NCBI GenBank assembly: GCA_937959145.1
Contig: CALGMC010000142.1
Coordinates: 1-8,618, forward strand
Source of the DNA: an uncultured Chlorobiales bacterium
GTDB taxonomy: Bacteria > Bacteroidota > Chlorobiia > Chlorobiales > Thermochlorobacteraceae
DNA: 8,618 nucleotides
Direction: 5' to 3'
Positions within the stretch are counted from its first letter, which is position 1. Each line of letters begins with the position of its first letter. A model generated the notes under the pieces. It did not search any database. It worked only from the letters and a program-made list of their open reading frames with translations, and had not been told where the DNA came from. Shown piece by piece: positions 7,165-8,618 of this stretch. The position numbers and the translations under genes are program-made.

Positions 7165-8618
7165 ATGGCAACGAAAAAAAGTTCTTCAACATCTGCGAAA
7201 TCGAAGGCGACTTCCTCCAAAAAGTTTGCTGACTATCCAACGCCTAATGCAAAAGGCAAGCGGCTGGTGATTGTCGAATCGCCTTCAAAAGCAAAGACGA
7301 TAAATAAATATCTCGGTAAAGACTTCACGGTGTTCGCCTCCGTTGGGCACATTAAAGAATTGCCGAAAAAAGAAATTGGACTTGATTTTGAGCATCACTA
7401 TGAGCCGCGCTACGAAACGATTGAAGGTAAAGAGAAAGTCGTGCGCGATATGAAAAAATTGGCAAAGGAATCGAGTGAGATTTTTTTAGCCACCGACCCC
7501 GACCGCGAAGGTGAAGCCATCGCATGGCATATTGCCAACGAAGTGGAAGAAGCACGCAAGCCAATTCGCCGTGTGCTCTTTAATGAAATCACGCAGAAAG
7601 CTGTGCGCGAAGCCATTGAGCACCCGCGCGAAATTGATTACAAACTGGTTCGCTCACAACAAGCGCGGCAGGCGTTAGATAAAATCGTCGGCTATAAAGT
7701 CAGTCCGTTCTTGTGGAACACGGTTTTGCGTGGGCTTTCGGCAGGGCGCGTTCAATCCGTCGCCCTACGCTTAATCTGTGAGCGTGAAGCCGAAATCGAG
7801 GCGTTCAAACCGAAAGAGTATTGGACGATATACGCCGATTTTATCACAAAGAGCGGCGACACTATCACCGCCAAACTCGTCAAAATTAACGGCAAAGAGT
7901 TTGAACTCACCAACGAAGCCGATGCCAAAGCCACCGCCGAAAAAATCAAAGCGCGTTTATACTCGATTCTTGAAATCAAGAAGCGTAAAGTTCGGCGCAA
8001 TCCGCCGTCGCCCTTTACAACATCGCTCTTGCAACAAGCCGCTTCGAACCAACTTGGCTATGGCTCAAAGCAAACCATGCGGCTCGCGCAACAACTCTAC
8101 GAAGGCATTGAACTCGGCGGCGAAGGCGCAACCGGCTTAATTACCTACATGCGCACCGACTCCAAGCGCATCAGCAAAGAGGCGCAGTCGGAAGCACGCG
8201 ATTTCATTGGACGATATTTTGGAAAAGATTTCGTGCCTGAATCTGCTACACAATTCAAGTCATCTGAATCAGCGCAAGATGCACACGAAGCGATTCGCCC
8301 CACGAGCGTTGACCGCACGCCAAAAGCGATGGAAAAATTTCTCACCAAAGAGCAATTCAAACTTTATGATTTGATTTGGAAACGCTTTGTTGCCTCGCAA
8401 ATGTCGGCGGCGGAGTTGGAGCAAACCAGCGTCGATATTGCCGATGAGCAAAAGGAATTTTTGTTCAGAGCCACAGGAAGCGTGGTGTTGTTCGAAGGAT
8501 TTTTGAAAGTCTATGGCGACGCACGCGAACTCGATTACGAAGAAAAAAAATCAACCAAAGACGACGACGCGGAAGAAGAAAAAAGTTCAATCCTGCCGAA
8601 AAATCTTGTGGAAAAAGA
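7165..8618 (+). CDS. topA: DNA topoisomerase I, N-terminal part (cut by window edge)
   Basis: The frame is open from the ATG at 7165 to the right edge, giving 484 codons of a type IA topoisomerase, which relaxes negative supercoils by passing strands through a transient single-strand break. After a Ser/Lys-rich leader of about 31 residues, the TOPRIM domain begins with RLVIVESPSKAKTINKYLG (E38) and includes the metal-binding DPDREGEAIAWH (D111, D113, E115). SQQARQALDKIVGY and LSAGRVQSVALRLI mark the following conserved segments. The active-site tyrosine is Y328 in GLITYMRTDS, which forms the covalent 5'-phosphotyrosine link. QDAHEAIRPT (HEAIRPT motif) and LYDLIWKRFVASQM are also typical. The visible part ends in an acidic linker (KKSTKDDDAEEEK), so any C-terminal zinc-ribbon repeats lie outside the window. 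TopA and not TopB is indicated by the spacing and the ITYMRTDS form. Confidence 0.95.
   Translation, partial: MATKKSSSTSAKSKATSSKKFADYPTPNAKGKRLVIVESPSKAKTINKYLGKDFTVFASVGHIKELPKKEIGLDFEHHYEPRYETIEGKEKVVRDMKKLAKESSEIFLATDPDREGEAIAWHIANEVEEARKPIRRVLFNEITQKAVREAIEHPREIDYKLVRSQQARQALDKIVGYKVSPFLWNTVLRGLSAGRVQSVALRLICEREAEIEAFKPKEYWTIYADFITKSGDTITAKLVKINGKEFELTNEADAKATAEKIKARLYSILEIKKRKVRRNPPSPFTTSLLQQAASNQLGYGSKQTMRLAQQLYEGIELGGEGATGLITYMRTDSKRISKEAQSEARDFIGRYFGKDFVPESATQFKSSESAQDAHEAIRPTSVDRTPKAMEKFLTKEQFKLYDLIWKRFVASQMSAAELEQTSVDIADEQKEFLFRATGSVVLFEGFLKVYGDARELDYEEKKSTKDDDAEEEKSSILPKNLVEK

Noticed and set aside
7778..8140. 120-codon plus-strand frame within topA
   Set aside because: It is an out-of-frame shadow of conserved topoisomerase sequence, rich in Ser, Lys and Arg from codon bias.
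1..8618. CRISPR array, tRNA, insertion sequence or defence system
   Set aside because: No regularly spaced repeats, cloverleaf sequence, transposase or known defence-gene motif was seen; base and codon use look uniform across the window.

Overview
The window is ordinary chromosomal coding sequence: six protein genes, two of them cut by the window edges. I see no tRNA, rRNA, CRISPR array, insertion sequence or phage gene. The best lineage guess is the Chlorobi (green sulfur bacteria and relatives), possibly near Chloroherpeton or Thermochlorobacter. The guess rests on a CruA-type lycopene cyclase N-terminus at the left edge (a family known from Chlorobi and cyanobacteria), moderate base composition, and start codons mostly without a Shine-Dalgarno sequence. 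It is an inference from few markers.

Layout from left to right. Positions 1-279 (minus) hold the first 93 codons of a CruA-like lycopene cyclase, which runs off the left edge. A 121-bp divergent region (280-400) contains an 8-bp inverted repeat. Positions 401-1897 (plus) encode a GlcD-type FAD-linked 2-hydroxyacid dehydrogenase, followed with no gap by a family 2 glycosyltransferase (1898-2578), so the two probably form one transcription unit. The convergent gap 2579-2701 holds an imperfect palindrome resembling a dispersed intergenic repeat. Positions 2702-4525 (minus) encode an exported M61 metallopeptidase with a PDZ domain. A 55-bp divergent gap separates it from pbpC (4581-7016, plus), a bifunctional penicillin-binding protein 1C. 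A 148-bp gap leads to topA (7165 to the right edge, plus), DNA topoisomerase I, cut after 484 codons.

The genes do not form one recognisable pathway. They cover carotenoid synthesis, 2-hydroxyacid oxidation, sugar transfer, envelope proteolysis, peptidoglycan synthesis and DNA topology. The M61 peptidase and PBP1C both act outside the cytoplasmic membrane and share a divergent promoter region, which is the only functional pairing the layout suggests. I found no convincing evidence of an undescribed system. The observations most worth checking are the intergenic palindrome at the end of the glycosyltransferase gene, a 12-base motif shared upstream of two minus-strand genes, and the zero-gap oxidoreductase-glycosyltransferase pair.
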